From Methylococcales bacterium (lineage in GTDB: Bacteria; Pseudomonadota; Gammaproteobacteria; Methylococcales; Methylomonadaceae): a stretch of 7,790 bases of DNA. The position numbers and the translations under genes are program-made. The stretch lies in contig JAGLUC010000449.1 in NCBI GenBank assembly GCA_023134955.1, forward strand, positions 1 to 7,790, read 5' to 3'. This document shows, piece by piece, positions 1 through 5,849 of the stretch. Numbering within the stretch: position 1 is the first letter of the stretch; each line of letters begins with the position of its first letter. Below the pieces are notes generated by a model, which was not told where the DNA came from, did no database searches, and saw nothing but the letters and a program-made list of their open reading frames with translations.

Positions 1-91
1 ATTTTGATGGGGCCGCTTCAATATAAGCAACAACTGTATGTGTTGTACCTAAATCAATTCCAACTAAATATTTTGCTGATTTGTTTTTCAA
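1..91 (-). CDS. Second Hsp70-like protein, N-terminal fragment (runs off the window)
   Basis: Only the first 30 codons are visible; the gene continues beyond position 1. The translation contains YLVGIDLGTTHTVVAYIEA, the phosphate-1 loop of an Hsp70/actin-fold ATPase, so this end of the protein binds ATP. The motif is nearly the same as that of the Hsp70 gene at 1020-2906 (YSVGIDLGTTHCVLSYVD), so these are two paralogous or partner chaperones in one operon. I chose the TTG start at 89-91 because an in-frame TAG lies immediately upstream and a GGAAAG ribosome-binding sequence sits about 5 nt before it. In gammaproteobacteria a DUF2760 gene followed by two Hsp70-like genes is a recurring arrangement, the second often a longer Hsp70 with a DUF3731 tail. 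That tail cannot be seen here. The Hsp70 call is strong; the exact subfamily is inferred from context. Confidence 0.85.
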   Translation of the reverse strand, partial: MKNKSAKYLVGIDLGTTHTVVAYIEAAPSK

Positions 92-113
92 CTATTCTTT
101 CCACAATTCTGAA

Positions 114-205
114 TTTTGTAGCCTTGATGCAACGCAGTGTAATCAAGGTTTTTGGCTTTAATGTTTTGATTCCTTGATTCAGCGTTACTGTATCAAGGCT
201 ATATT
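114..205. repeat. 92-bp quasi-palindromic repeat, copy 1
   Basis: This matches 831-922 at 87 of 92 positions in direct orientation, offset by 717 bp. It contains four alternating units, CCTTGAT (122-128), ATCAAGG (142-148), CCTTGAT (172-178) and ATCAAGG (192-198). These can fold as two small tandem hairpins or as one long hairpin with nested stems (AATCAAGG 141-148 with CCTTGATT 172-179). The outer stem is less perfect than in copy 2. The repeat ends inside the stop codon of the Excalibur gene (204-206). The form resembles a REP/BIME or MITE-type element; I do not recognise a named family. Confidence 0.85.
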
Positions 206-815
206 ACCGACCACACCACTGATTTTCACATGGAATACCATCACCATCTCCATCCATTTTAGTACCAGGACAATTATTTTGATAAAAGGTTGCTTCCTCG
301 CACGAAGTCATTTGTGAACAATGTGTTTTTCCATTACATTCGTATTTTTCCCTGTAATCACCACTCATATCTTGAATTTGTGATTCTATTTCAGGTGGTA
401 AAATTTCTTCTTTATAAATATCACTAATAGGAACTATTTCAGGTGATGAAATTACTTGATGACTCTTGAATTTTTTATATCCTTCAAAACCAACTATAAC
501 GATTATGATGACAAAAATTATTTGAACAAACCAATTGTCCTTTTTATAAGCATCTCTGTTATTTTTTCTCTCCTTTGCCTTTATAGCTGCAACACCTTCA
601 ATTCTTGCATTAACAGCTCGGCTTTTACCAGTATTATCCGTATGTATCTGATAAAAAATGACATCACCAACAATAGGCTTTCGGCTCATTCTTTTTAAAG
701 CTGAAATATGAATAAATATATCTCGCTTCCCATTTTCAGGGCTTATAAAACCAAATCCTTTATTCTCATTCCAGCGTATTAATTGCCCTTTATAAATGTC
801 GTTCATTTCAATCAT
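204..815 (-). CDS. Cold-shock-domain / transmembrane / Excalibur-domain protein
   Basis: This 203-residue protein has three parts. Residues 7-73 form a cold-shock-like OB fold with both RNA-binding motifs, KGFGFI (19-24) and DIFIHI (32-37). A basic linker leads to one membrane segment at about 96-110 (VQIIFVIIIVIVGF). The C-terminus (about 158-203) is an Excalibur domain with a DGDGDG calcium-binding loop (188-193) and six cysteines (160, 166, 172, 182, 196, 201). The likely topology is a nucleic-acid-binding head in the cytoplasm and a disulfide-bonded calcium-binding tail in the periplasm. The cold-shock part resembles the N-terminus of DUF1294 proteins, but the DUF1294 membrane bundle is absent. 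A second ATG at codon 4 is an equally possible start. The gene is bracketed by two 92-bp repeats and sits between two Hsp70 genes, so it looks inserted. Domain calls are firm; the biological role is unknown. Confidence 0.88.
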   Translation of the reverse strand: MIEMNDIYKGQLIRWNENKGFGFISPENGKRDIFIHISALKRMSRKPIVGDVIFYQIHTDNTGKSRAVNARIEGVAAIKAKERKNNRDAYKKDNWFVQIIFVIIIVIVGFEGYKKFKSHQVISSPEIVPISDIYKEEILPPEIESQIQDMSGDYREKYECNGKTHCSQMTSCEEATFYQNNCPGTKMDGDGDGIPCENQWCGR

Positions 816-830
816 CCATTATGCTTTAGC

Positions 831-922
831 TTTTGTAGTCTTGATGCAGCACAGTGTAATCAAGGTTTTTGGCTTTAATGTTTTGATTCCTTGATTCAGC
901 GTTGCTGCATCAAGGCTATATT
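831..922. repeat. 92-bp quasi-palindromic repeat, copy 2
   Basis: This is the direct repeat of 114-205, differing at five positions (839, 849, 851, 904, 908). Its outer arms are a perfect 12-bp inverted repeat, CTTGATGCAGCA (840-851) with TGCTGCATCAAG (903-914). All the changes that weaken this stem are in copy 1, so copy 2 probably represents the intact element. It lies 15 bp upstream of the Excalibur gene start and may sit in or near that gene's promoter. Confidence 0.85.
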
Positions 923-940
923 GGGTCGCCAGGAATTTAA

Positions 941-999
941 GGAAGTGAGACTGAGACTTTAGTTTCGTATTAATCAGGCGAGGCTAAAGCCTCACTTCC
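941..999. repeat. Imperfect inverted repeat after the Hsp70 gene
   Basis: GGAAGTGAG (941-949) pairs with CTCACTTCC (991-999). Further in, GACTTTAG (956-963) can pair with CTAAAGCC (984-991) with one mismatch, leaving a 6-nt bulge on the left arm. The right arm also folds on itself (GAGGCT 980-985 with AGCCTC 988-993). It lies just downstream of the Hsp70 stop codon on the minus strand. It has no T-run, so it is more likely a dispersed palindromic repeat or mRNA-stabilising hairpin than a classical terminator. Confidence 0.6.
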
Positions 1000-1019
1000 A
1001 GCTTAAACATTTCAAGCCC

Positions 1020-2906
1020 TTATTCATCCCCTGCCCTTACATCAAATTCAATTTTCCAACGATGATCATCTAATTGCGATACAGCATGTAATTCCAAAGT
1101 ACCTACATCGCTAATCGCTGCACTTAAATGCACGGGGATGACTTCGCCTGCTTTATGTCCTTCTTCTGGCAGGGTAATTTCAATTTCGTCTAGTTCTTGT
1201 AACTCTTCATCCGTCCAATAATCTAATCGAGTGCCTGCTTTATCTTCTCTGCGAGTATTAGAAGCAAAGAACCTGAACCTGACGGGTTCCCCTATGACTA
1301 AACCAAATTCATTTTCAAGTAATTCTTCCTTAGTGCCTTGTTCCATTCCAAAAGGGGCTAAGCATAAAGCTTCAATTTCAGGACGCATTCCTGGCACTGC
1401 CAGCATTGAGCTTTCCACCCCGACATAATAACAAGCGGCTGTTCCGCCTTTAATTCTTACACCATTACCCTGGCGTACCCATCCAAAATAGGCTGCACCT
1501 TTAGCAACCGCCAAGTCTAAATCGGCACCTTCTAGTAATCTAATTTCTGGTGCTTGCTCAGCAATTAACCACGAATTTAAAATTTTTGTTAATCGTTTGG
1601 CTAAAATATCTGCTTTTAATACACCACCATTAAACAAAACCGCTGTTGGATGTAAAAAAGTTGCCTGTTCAGGTAAATTTACATGTTCCAGCTCTTCAGT
1701 CGCCGAATGCTGTTTAGTTAAAAAAGCAGCTAAATGACGAGTAATGCCAGCATCTTGAGCATAAGGTAAGCCTTTATGAGTTAAACCTGATCTTGGTCTT
1801 GAAATAGGTCTGTCGCTGATTGCAACCTCAGGTAAAAAACCTTCAACTAACACTGAATCAAGCTCATCTCGCGTTAACTCTGTGCGTAAACTACCACCGA
1901 TTAATGATGAGCCTCGACTAGGGATAACTAATGGCACATTATTAATCGCTGAATCATTAAATAACTTTTCTTTGGCATCTCGACAGGCATGTGTCAATGC
2001 TTGTAGCTGCCATGCCTCAAGCCGTTTTCCAGTTTGTTTTTCCATTTTAGCTTTAACGGTATAGGCTAAAGCCAAGTCCATATTATCACCACCCAATAGG
2101 ATGTGATCACCCACTGCTATACGAGTCAGCTCTAGGTTACCTTCCTGTTCAGTTACCGCAATTAGTGATAAATCAGTCGTTCCACCACCAATATCAACTA
2201 CCAGAATTACATCACCAACACTTACATGTTCTCGCCAATCACCCTCGCTATTATTAATCCAGCTATAAAATGCTGATTGTGGCTCTTCCAGCAATAAGGC
2301 CTGATTAAGCCCTATTGATCTGGCTGCTTCAATGGTTAATTCTCTAGCTGCCGGGTCAAAGGAGGCTGGAACAGTAATGATTAAATCTTGTTGTTCTAAT
2401 GGTGAGTCAGGGTACTTAGCTTGCCATGCAGACTTTATGTGTTGCAAATAAGCTGTTGTTGCCTGAAACGGTGAAACCCTCGCCACCTCTTCTGGAGCCT
2501 CAGCAGGTAAAATAGGCTGCTTACAATTAACCCCAGCATGACACAACCAGCTCTTGGCACTTGCCACTAATCGAATCGGTGTTTTAGAGCCTAAATTTCT
2601 TGCAATATCCCCCACCAAATAGTCTGGCTTTGCAGTCCAGGGCAAACTGGTTGAGCCTTCTGAAATTTCAGCCTCATGAGGCAAATACATAAATGAAGGT
2701 AATTGTTTTTTATCTTCAACCACGCCTAGTGATGATAATTGGGGTATATCCAATACTTGTTGAAAATCCTGTTCAGACTTAGATGAATCAGAATGGGATG
2801 AATCAATATGAGATAAATCAACATAAGACAAAACGCAATGTGTAGTCCCTAAGTCAATCCCTACCGAATATTTTGTTGCTTTTGTAGATTTACTTTGTTC
2901 ACTCAT
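1020..2906 (-). CDS. Atypical Hsp70-family chaperone ATPase
   Basis: This 628-residue protein has the full Hsp70 nucleotide-binding fold. It has phosphate-1 GIDLGTTHCVLSYVD (16-30), connect-1 with TVPASFDPAARELTIEAA (178-195), phosphate-2 VVDIGGGTTDLSL (236-248), LGGDNMDLALAY (271-282), the adenosine motif LFNGGVLKADIL (424-435) and connect-2 AVAKGAAYFGW (466-476). The remaining ~150 residues are rich in predicted beta strand and charged. They replace the usual substrate domain and helical lid, and the DnaK-style EEVD-like tail is absent, although the total length is close to DnaK. Residues 30-44 hold three tandem pentapeptides, DLSHI DSSHS DSSKS, in a surface turn of the ATPase. The start codon overlaps the upstream DUF2760 stop by 4 bp (ATGA), which suggests translational coupling. 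No DnaJ or GrpE gene is adjacent. The Hsp70 family is certain; the client is unknown. Confidence 0.93.
   Translation of the reverse strand: MSEQSKSTKATKYSVGIDLGTTHCVLSYVDLSHIDSSHSDSSKSEQDFQQVLDIPQLSSLGVVEDKKQLPSFMYLPHEAEISEGSTSLPWTAKPDYLVGDIARNLGSKTPIRLVASAKSWLCHAGVNCKQPILPAEAPEEVARVSPFQATTAYLQHIKSAWQAKYPDSPLEQQDLIITVPASFDPAARELTIEAARSIGLNQALLLEEPQSAFYSWINNSEGDWREHVSVGDVILVVDIGGGTTDLSLIAVTEQEGNLELTRIAVGDHILLGGDNMDLALAYTVKAKMEKQTGKRLEAWQLQALTHACRDAKEKLFNDSAINNVPLVIPSRGSSLIGGSLRTELTRDELDSVLVEGFLPEVAISDRPISRPRSGLTHKGLPYAQDAGITRHLAAFLTKQHSATEELEHVNLPEQATFLHPTAVLFNGGVLKADILAKRLTKILNSWLIAEQAPEIRLLEGADLDLAVAKGAAYFGWVRQGNGVRIKGGTAACYYVGVESSMLAVPGMRPEIEALCLAPFGMEQGTKEELLENEFGLVIGEPVRFRFFASNTRREDKAGTRLDYWTDEELQELDEIEITLPEEGHKAGEVIPVHLSAAISDVGTLELHAVSQLDDHRWKIEFDVRAGDE
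2775..2819 (-). repeat. Three 15-bp tandem repeats inside the Hsp70 gene
   Basis: Three in-frame 15-nt units encode DLSHI, DSSHS and DSSKS. They share the pattern GAT-TNA-TCN, and GATTCATC is common to the last two units. They lie directly after the phosphate-1 strand pair, where DnaK has a short turn, so they appear to be an expanded surface loop. Confidence 0.65.
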
Positions 2907-3544
2907 AATTCAACTTCTGCTGCTGCAATAATTTTGGCATTATGACCTGCTGTTAATTTAGGCAGACGAATGTCCGTTACTTGCCAGCCCTTATGAACCA
3001 ATATGCCTTTATAAGGCCCTTCCCCAACAACATTACCCGTTAAACGAACCTCTGTTGCATCAAAACCTTCCTTCAGTTTGACATTACTGCCTTCTGTTTC
3101 TGTACGCACTGTCTCTAAAGTAAAATATTCATTTATCGCTTTATTACAGCCTTCATGTACTACTCGCGCAGCAACACCCACATCAGCATCACTATATGCG
3201 CTGACATCTTCTTTAATAAAATCAATAAAACGTGCTTCTTTTTGTAGCATCCCTAATAATTGCAATGCAGCATCAGAGGTTGCCTGTTTTAATACAACGG
3301 GTTCAGGCGCAGGTATTTGTACCATTTTTTCAACTTCAACTATTTTCTCAACAATTTTGATTTCTGGCTCAGCTTGTTTAGCTTTCTTTTTGAATCCAGG
3401 TTTGATCAAGCCTGCTAAAACAATAATGATTAAGGTAATGGCTAAAAAAAGCACCATCGCTATTAAACAGACATGCCATAAATCAAGGGTGGCGGGTATT
3501 AAAGACAAGTTGATGGGGTAAATGTTATTTATAATTTCAATCAT
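2903..3544 (-). CDS. DUF2760 protein with N-terminal membrane anchor
   Basis: This 213-residue protein has one membrane segment at about 24-46 (CLIAMVLFLAITLIIIVLAG) and a basic stretch (KKKAK, 52-56) just after it. A charged linker rich in Val, Lys and Glu follows (KIVEKIVEVEKMV, 63-75), which could form a short coiled coil. Residues 90-213 match my memory of DUF2760 closely: LQLLGMLQKEARFIDFIKED, then YSDADVGVAARVVHEGC, RLTGNVVGEGPYKG and a final AEVEL. The positive-inside rule puts the DUF2760 domain in the cytoplasm. Its stop overlaps the start of the Hsp70 gene by 4 bp, so the two are probably made together and may interact; the anchor could recruit the Hsp70 to the membrane. The ribosome-binding site is weak, so the exact start is less certain. 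The biochemical function of DUF2760 is not known to me. Confidence 0.88.
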   Translation of the reverse strand: MIEIINNIYPINLSLIPATLDLWHVCLIAMVLFLAITLIIIVLAGLIKPGFKKKAKQAEPEIKIVEKIVEVEKMVQIPAPEPVVLKQATSDAALQLLGMLQKEARFIDFIKEDVSAYSDADVGVAARVVHEGCNKAINEYFTLETVRTETEGSNVKLKEGFDATEVRLTGNVVGEGPYKGILVHKGWQVTDIRLPKLTAGHNAKIIAAAEVEL

Positions 3545-3607
3545 TTCAAAAAGCTACCGTTTATTTAAATGCTTTTAAAACCAATCCTAAAATATTCATA
3601 CCTAAGC

Positions 3608-3679
3608 CGTCATTCCTGCATTCTCTTAGAAGGAATTCGTAGCATATATAATTCCCGATTAAAAACTTCGGGAATGACG
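3608..3679. repeat. Palindromic element upstream of the DUF2760 operon
   Basis: The ends are a perfect 9-bp inverted repeat, CGTCATTCC (3608-3616) and GGAATGACG (3671-3679). Near the right end, ATTCCCGA (3651-3658) and TCGGGAAT (3668-3675) form an 8-bp stem with a 9-nt loop. CGTCATTCC(CG)-type ends are common in dispersed bacterial repeats. It lies downstream of the gene at 3717-4094 on the minus strand, so the hairpin could also end or protect that transcript. It is followed by AT-rich sequence rather than a true T-run. Confidence 0.6.
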
Positions 3680-3716
3680 ATTTCAGAAGGATTACTTTTT
3701 AGTGGTTAGAGAAATA

Positions 3717-4094
3717 CTACTGTCCAGCCCTAAGAGCTGCTTGAGCAAACATCAGTTGCTTTAATACTCTGCGGGTAATACTAATACGCATTTTTTTTAA
3801 GTGACGGTCAGCAATCACGCCAGGCACTTTGGCATCAAGATAAACTTGACGCATTTTAGCCAGAACCTTTTCACATTGTTTAATAATGGCATCAGTGGCA
3901 CTTCTAGACTCAATTTTAAGATAGCCTTTTTTCTGCATTTCATCTGTCACACATTTCTTGTATTGGTACTGTGATTGCTGGATTTTTTTAATGGTATCAT
4001 CTGTTAATGTTGTTGTATGCCATTCATTTTTAGGGTCATTTGCTAATGCCAGACTTGAAATGGTTAATAAGACTAAAAATAAAACGTGTTTCAT
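3717..4094 (-). CDS. Small predicted secreted protein of unknown function
   Basis: I do not recognise this 125-residue protein. It begins with a clear signal peptide: MKHVLFLVLLTISSLALA, with probable cleavage after ALA and before NDPK. The mature part of about 107 residues is strongly basic and predicted largely helical, with two cysteines (in KKCVTDEM and KQCEKVL) that could form a disulfide. A longer frame starts four codons upstream at 4106. I prefer the ATG at 4092-4094 because GGAAAG sits 4-5 nt before it and the residues then form a normal signal peptide with a positive start. The C-terminal region (HLKKMRISITRRVLKQ) is rich in Lys and Arg, which could suit binding to membrane or nucleic acid, but that is speculation. 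It lies upstream of the DUF2760 operon, separated by a 172-bp gap with a palindrome, and is probably transcribed on its own. Confidence 0.75.
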   Translation of the reverse strand: MKHVLFLVLLTISSLALANDPKNEWHTTTLTDDTIKKIQQSQYQYKKCVTDEMQKKGYLKIESRSATDAIIKQCEKVLAKMRQVYLDAKVPGVIADRHLKKMRISITRRVLKQLMFAQAALRAGQ

Positions 4095-4286
4095 AATACT
4101 TTCCACATGAGATTGGTTTGATTAATTTTACGCGAACTGAAAAAGGATTTCTTAAAATATAAATTCAATTCTCGTTTCCATCCTTAGTGTAAAAATACAG
4201 TTTGTAACCCTCCTGCATCACGGGATGTGAGAACGTCTGTTTATCAATTTCCATGCAGGGCATCACGGCCATGTTAAGAGCATTAA

Positions 4287-4357
4287 ATAGGATGTGTTGC
4301 CGATAGGAAGCGCATCAAACAACTAAAAGATGCGCTTCATTCTTCAGCACATCCTAT
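4287..4357. repeat. Long two-stem palindrome (REP-like)
   Basis: An outer perfect 10-bp stem, ATAGGATGTG (4287-4296) with CACATCCTAT (4348-4357), encloses an inner perfect 10-bp stem, GAAGCGCATC (4307-4316) with GATGCGCTTC (4329-4338). The internal loop is 10 by 9 nt and the terminal loop is 12 nt and A-rich. No T-run follows on either strand. GGATGTG and GCGCATC arms are typical of dispersed palindromic repeats in gammaproteobacteria; this is recollection, not a search. Confidence 0.75.
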
Positions 4358-4421
4358 ACTATACTCTTTGCGTTTAAGAATACCCCGTTTTAGGGCATAG
4401 ATTATTGTGATGGGCTAGGCG

Positions 4422-4512
4422 TGAAAAGTATATATGCCTGTTAGCTTAATGGCAGTGACGCAGAGCATGGGAGCTATTGCAGTAAATTTGGAGGCTGGGC
4501 TTATACTTTTCA
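4422..4512. repeat. 11-bp inverted repeat enclosing a 32-codon ORF
   Basis: TGAAAAGTATA (4422-4432) and TATACTTTTCA (4502-4512) are perfect inverted copies separated by 69 bp. On the minus strand an ORF of 32 codons (4415-4513) starts with the ATG formed at the right arm, reads MKSISPASKFTAIAP at its N-terminus, and stops just beyond the left arm. It lacks a ribosome-binding site, so I list the inverted repeat rather than a gene. It may be a small insertion or MITE remnant downstream of phoR. Confidence 0.5.
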
Positions 4513-4555
4513 TGGACATGCAGACACTGACATAGCCTCAATATAGACGACTGAC

Positions 4556-5842
4556 TTAAATATTAGTGTCGGGCAAGCTCCTAGGAAATATACATTTAAA
4601 TTGGCTGCCTTTACCTGGTTTACTTTTAATCTCAAGCTTGGCATCGTGACGAATAAGTACGTGTTTAACAATGGCTAAACCTAAGCCTGTACCACTGAGT
4701 TTTGTTGGTCTTTTTATATCGATACGGTAAAAACGTTCGGTGATTCTGGGTATTTCACTCATAGAAATACCTTCTCCCTGATCAGTGACTTCAAATATAT
4801 TTTGATCTTTGACTGTTTTCCAGGAAACAGTCACCGGCTTATCCTTAGCTGAATACTTTAATGCGTTAATAATTAAATTAGTAAAGGCACTGTGTAAGTC
4901 TTGTTCTTCACCCATAATACGAATAGAGGATTCCAGGTTTAGTTTTATACGCGCCTGGTTTTTTTCTATGGCTTGGGTTTCAGAACAAATCTTTTTGATT
5001 AGCTGATTTATATCAACGCACTCGGTTTTTTTCTTTTTAGTCTCTAAACGGGCGAGTAGTAACAAATCATCGACAAGATATTGCATACGGTCTGTTTGAG
5101 CCTGCATTTTGTCTAATGAATGTCGCTGTATGGCGGAGGGATTATCATCCAGATCCTGCAAGGTTTCGATATAACCTTTTAAAACGGTTAACGGGGTTCT
5201 TAGTTCATGAGAGATATTATCAACAAAGTTCTTGCGCATGGCTTCCATGTTTTTTTGTTGAGTCACATCATGGGCAATAATAAGACGTTGTTTTACTCCA
5301 TAGCTAACCATTCTAAACTGCAAAATGAGATTGTTATCAACAGGGGAAGGAAGAGTGAGTATGGCTGACTCATTTTTGGCTTTTAAAAATTTAATAAATT
5401 CAGGTGTTCTGATAAGGTTGTCGATACGCTGACCTTTATCTGATTTCTTAATCCCTAAAACTAATTTGGTTAATTTATTAGTCCACTCTATTTCGTCATT
5501 GTTACCTAAAACAATGGCAGCATCAGGTAACACATCAGTTGACTGACGAAATTGCTCAATAATCTTGGCTAGCTTTTTTTTACGTTGCTTATCTTGTTGT
5601 TTGATGCGGTAGAAATGGTAATAAATATCACTCCAAATACCGAAGCCCGTAGGTATTTTACCGATAGCACGACGACTTAACCAACGCTCAAGTTGTGTCA
5701 GTAATATGGCTTGCCGGATAATAATGAAGCTAAAAATTAAAACCAATAGATGTAAAAAGTGCCCAATAAAATGGCTGATGATTGCTGCAATAACTATGAA
5801 TAGTATTAAAAAAGCAAGTTCTTTACGCCAAAGCCATATCAT
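4556..5842 (-). CDS. phoR: Phosphate-regulon sensor histidine kinase PhoR
   Basis: This 428-residue inner-membrane kinase is close to the usual PhoR length (431 in E. coli). Two hydrophobic segments (about 8-28 and 30-48) form the short membrane hairpin of PhoR, with no large periplasmic sensor. A basic linker follows, then a PAS domain at about 95-190. The HisKA domain carries FVDNISHELRTPLTVLKGY with phospho-acceptor His212. The ATPase domain has the N box NLIINALKYS (Asn326), G1 DQGEGIS (354-360), the F box ERFYRID and G2 GTGLGLAIVKH (384-394). All catalytic motifs are intact. PhoR phosphorylates PhoB when phosphate is scarce and removes the phosphate when it is plentiful, taking its signal through PstSCAB-PhoU. 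None of those genes is in this window. It starts 7 bp after the phoB stop, so the two form one operon. Confidence 0.95.
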   Translation of the reverse strand: MIWLWRKELAFLILFIVIAAIISHFIGHFLHLLVLIFSFIIIRQAILLTQLERWLSRRAIGKIPTGFGIWSDIYYHFYRIKQQDKQRKKKLAKIIEQFRQSTDVLPDAAIVLGNNDEIEWTNKLTKLVLGIKKSDKGQRIDNLIRTPEFIKFLKAKNESAILTLPSPVDNNLILQFRMVSYGVKQRLIIAHDVTQQKNMEAMRKNFVDNISHELRTPLTVLKGYIETLQDLDDNPSAIQRHSLDKMQAQTDRMQYLVDDLLLLARLETKKKKTECVDINQLIKKICSETQAIEKNQARIKLNLESSIRIMGEEQDLHSAFTNLIINALKYSAKDKPVTVSWKTVKDQNIFEVTDQGEGISMSEIPRITERFYRIDIKRPTKLSGTGLGLAIVKHVLIRHDAKLEIKSKPGKGSQFKCIFPRSLPDTNI

Positions 5843-5849
5843 TATTGTA

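Larger units (their letters stand above)
4095..4555. other. Gene-poor intergenic region between phoR and the secreted-protein gene
   Basis: No protein gene with convincing family features is present in these ~460 bp. The stretch holds a direct repeat of GCATCACGG (4215-4223 and 4260-4268), a 7-bp inverted repeat CCTGCAT/ATGCAGG (4212-4218 and 4253-4259), a strong two-stem palindrome (4287-4357), and an 11-bp inverted repeat around a tiny ORF (4415-4513). The density of palindromes suggests accumulated small repeats or an unrecognised structured RNA. The promoter of the secreted-protein gene should lie just above 4094, but no clear -35/-10 pair was picked out. Confidence 0.6.

Noticed and set aside
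114..922. CRISPR-like repeat array
   Set aside because: There are only two repeat copies, and the stretch between them is a 203-codon gene rather than a short spacer.
3078..3521. 147-codon plus-strand ORF opposite the DUF2760 gene
   Set aside because: It is a shadow of the strongly supported minus-strand gene and shows no domain features.
4436..4500. tRNA-like stretch containing GTTAGCTTAATGGCAG
   Set aside because: It resembles a D-arm, but there is no pairing acceptor stem, anticodon arm or GGTTCGA-type T-arm, so it is not a tRNA.
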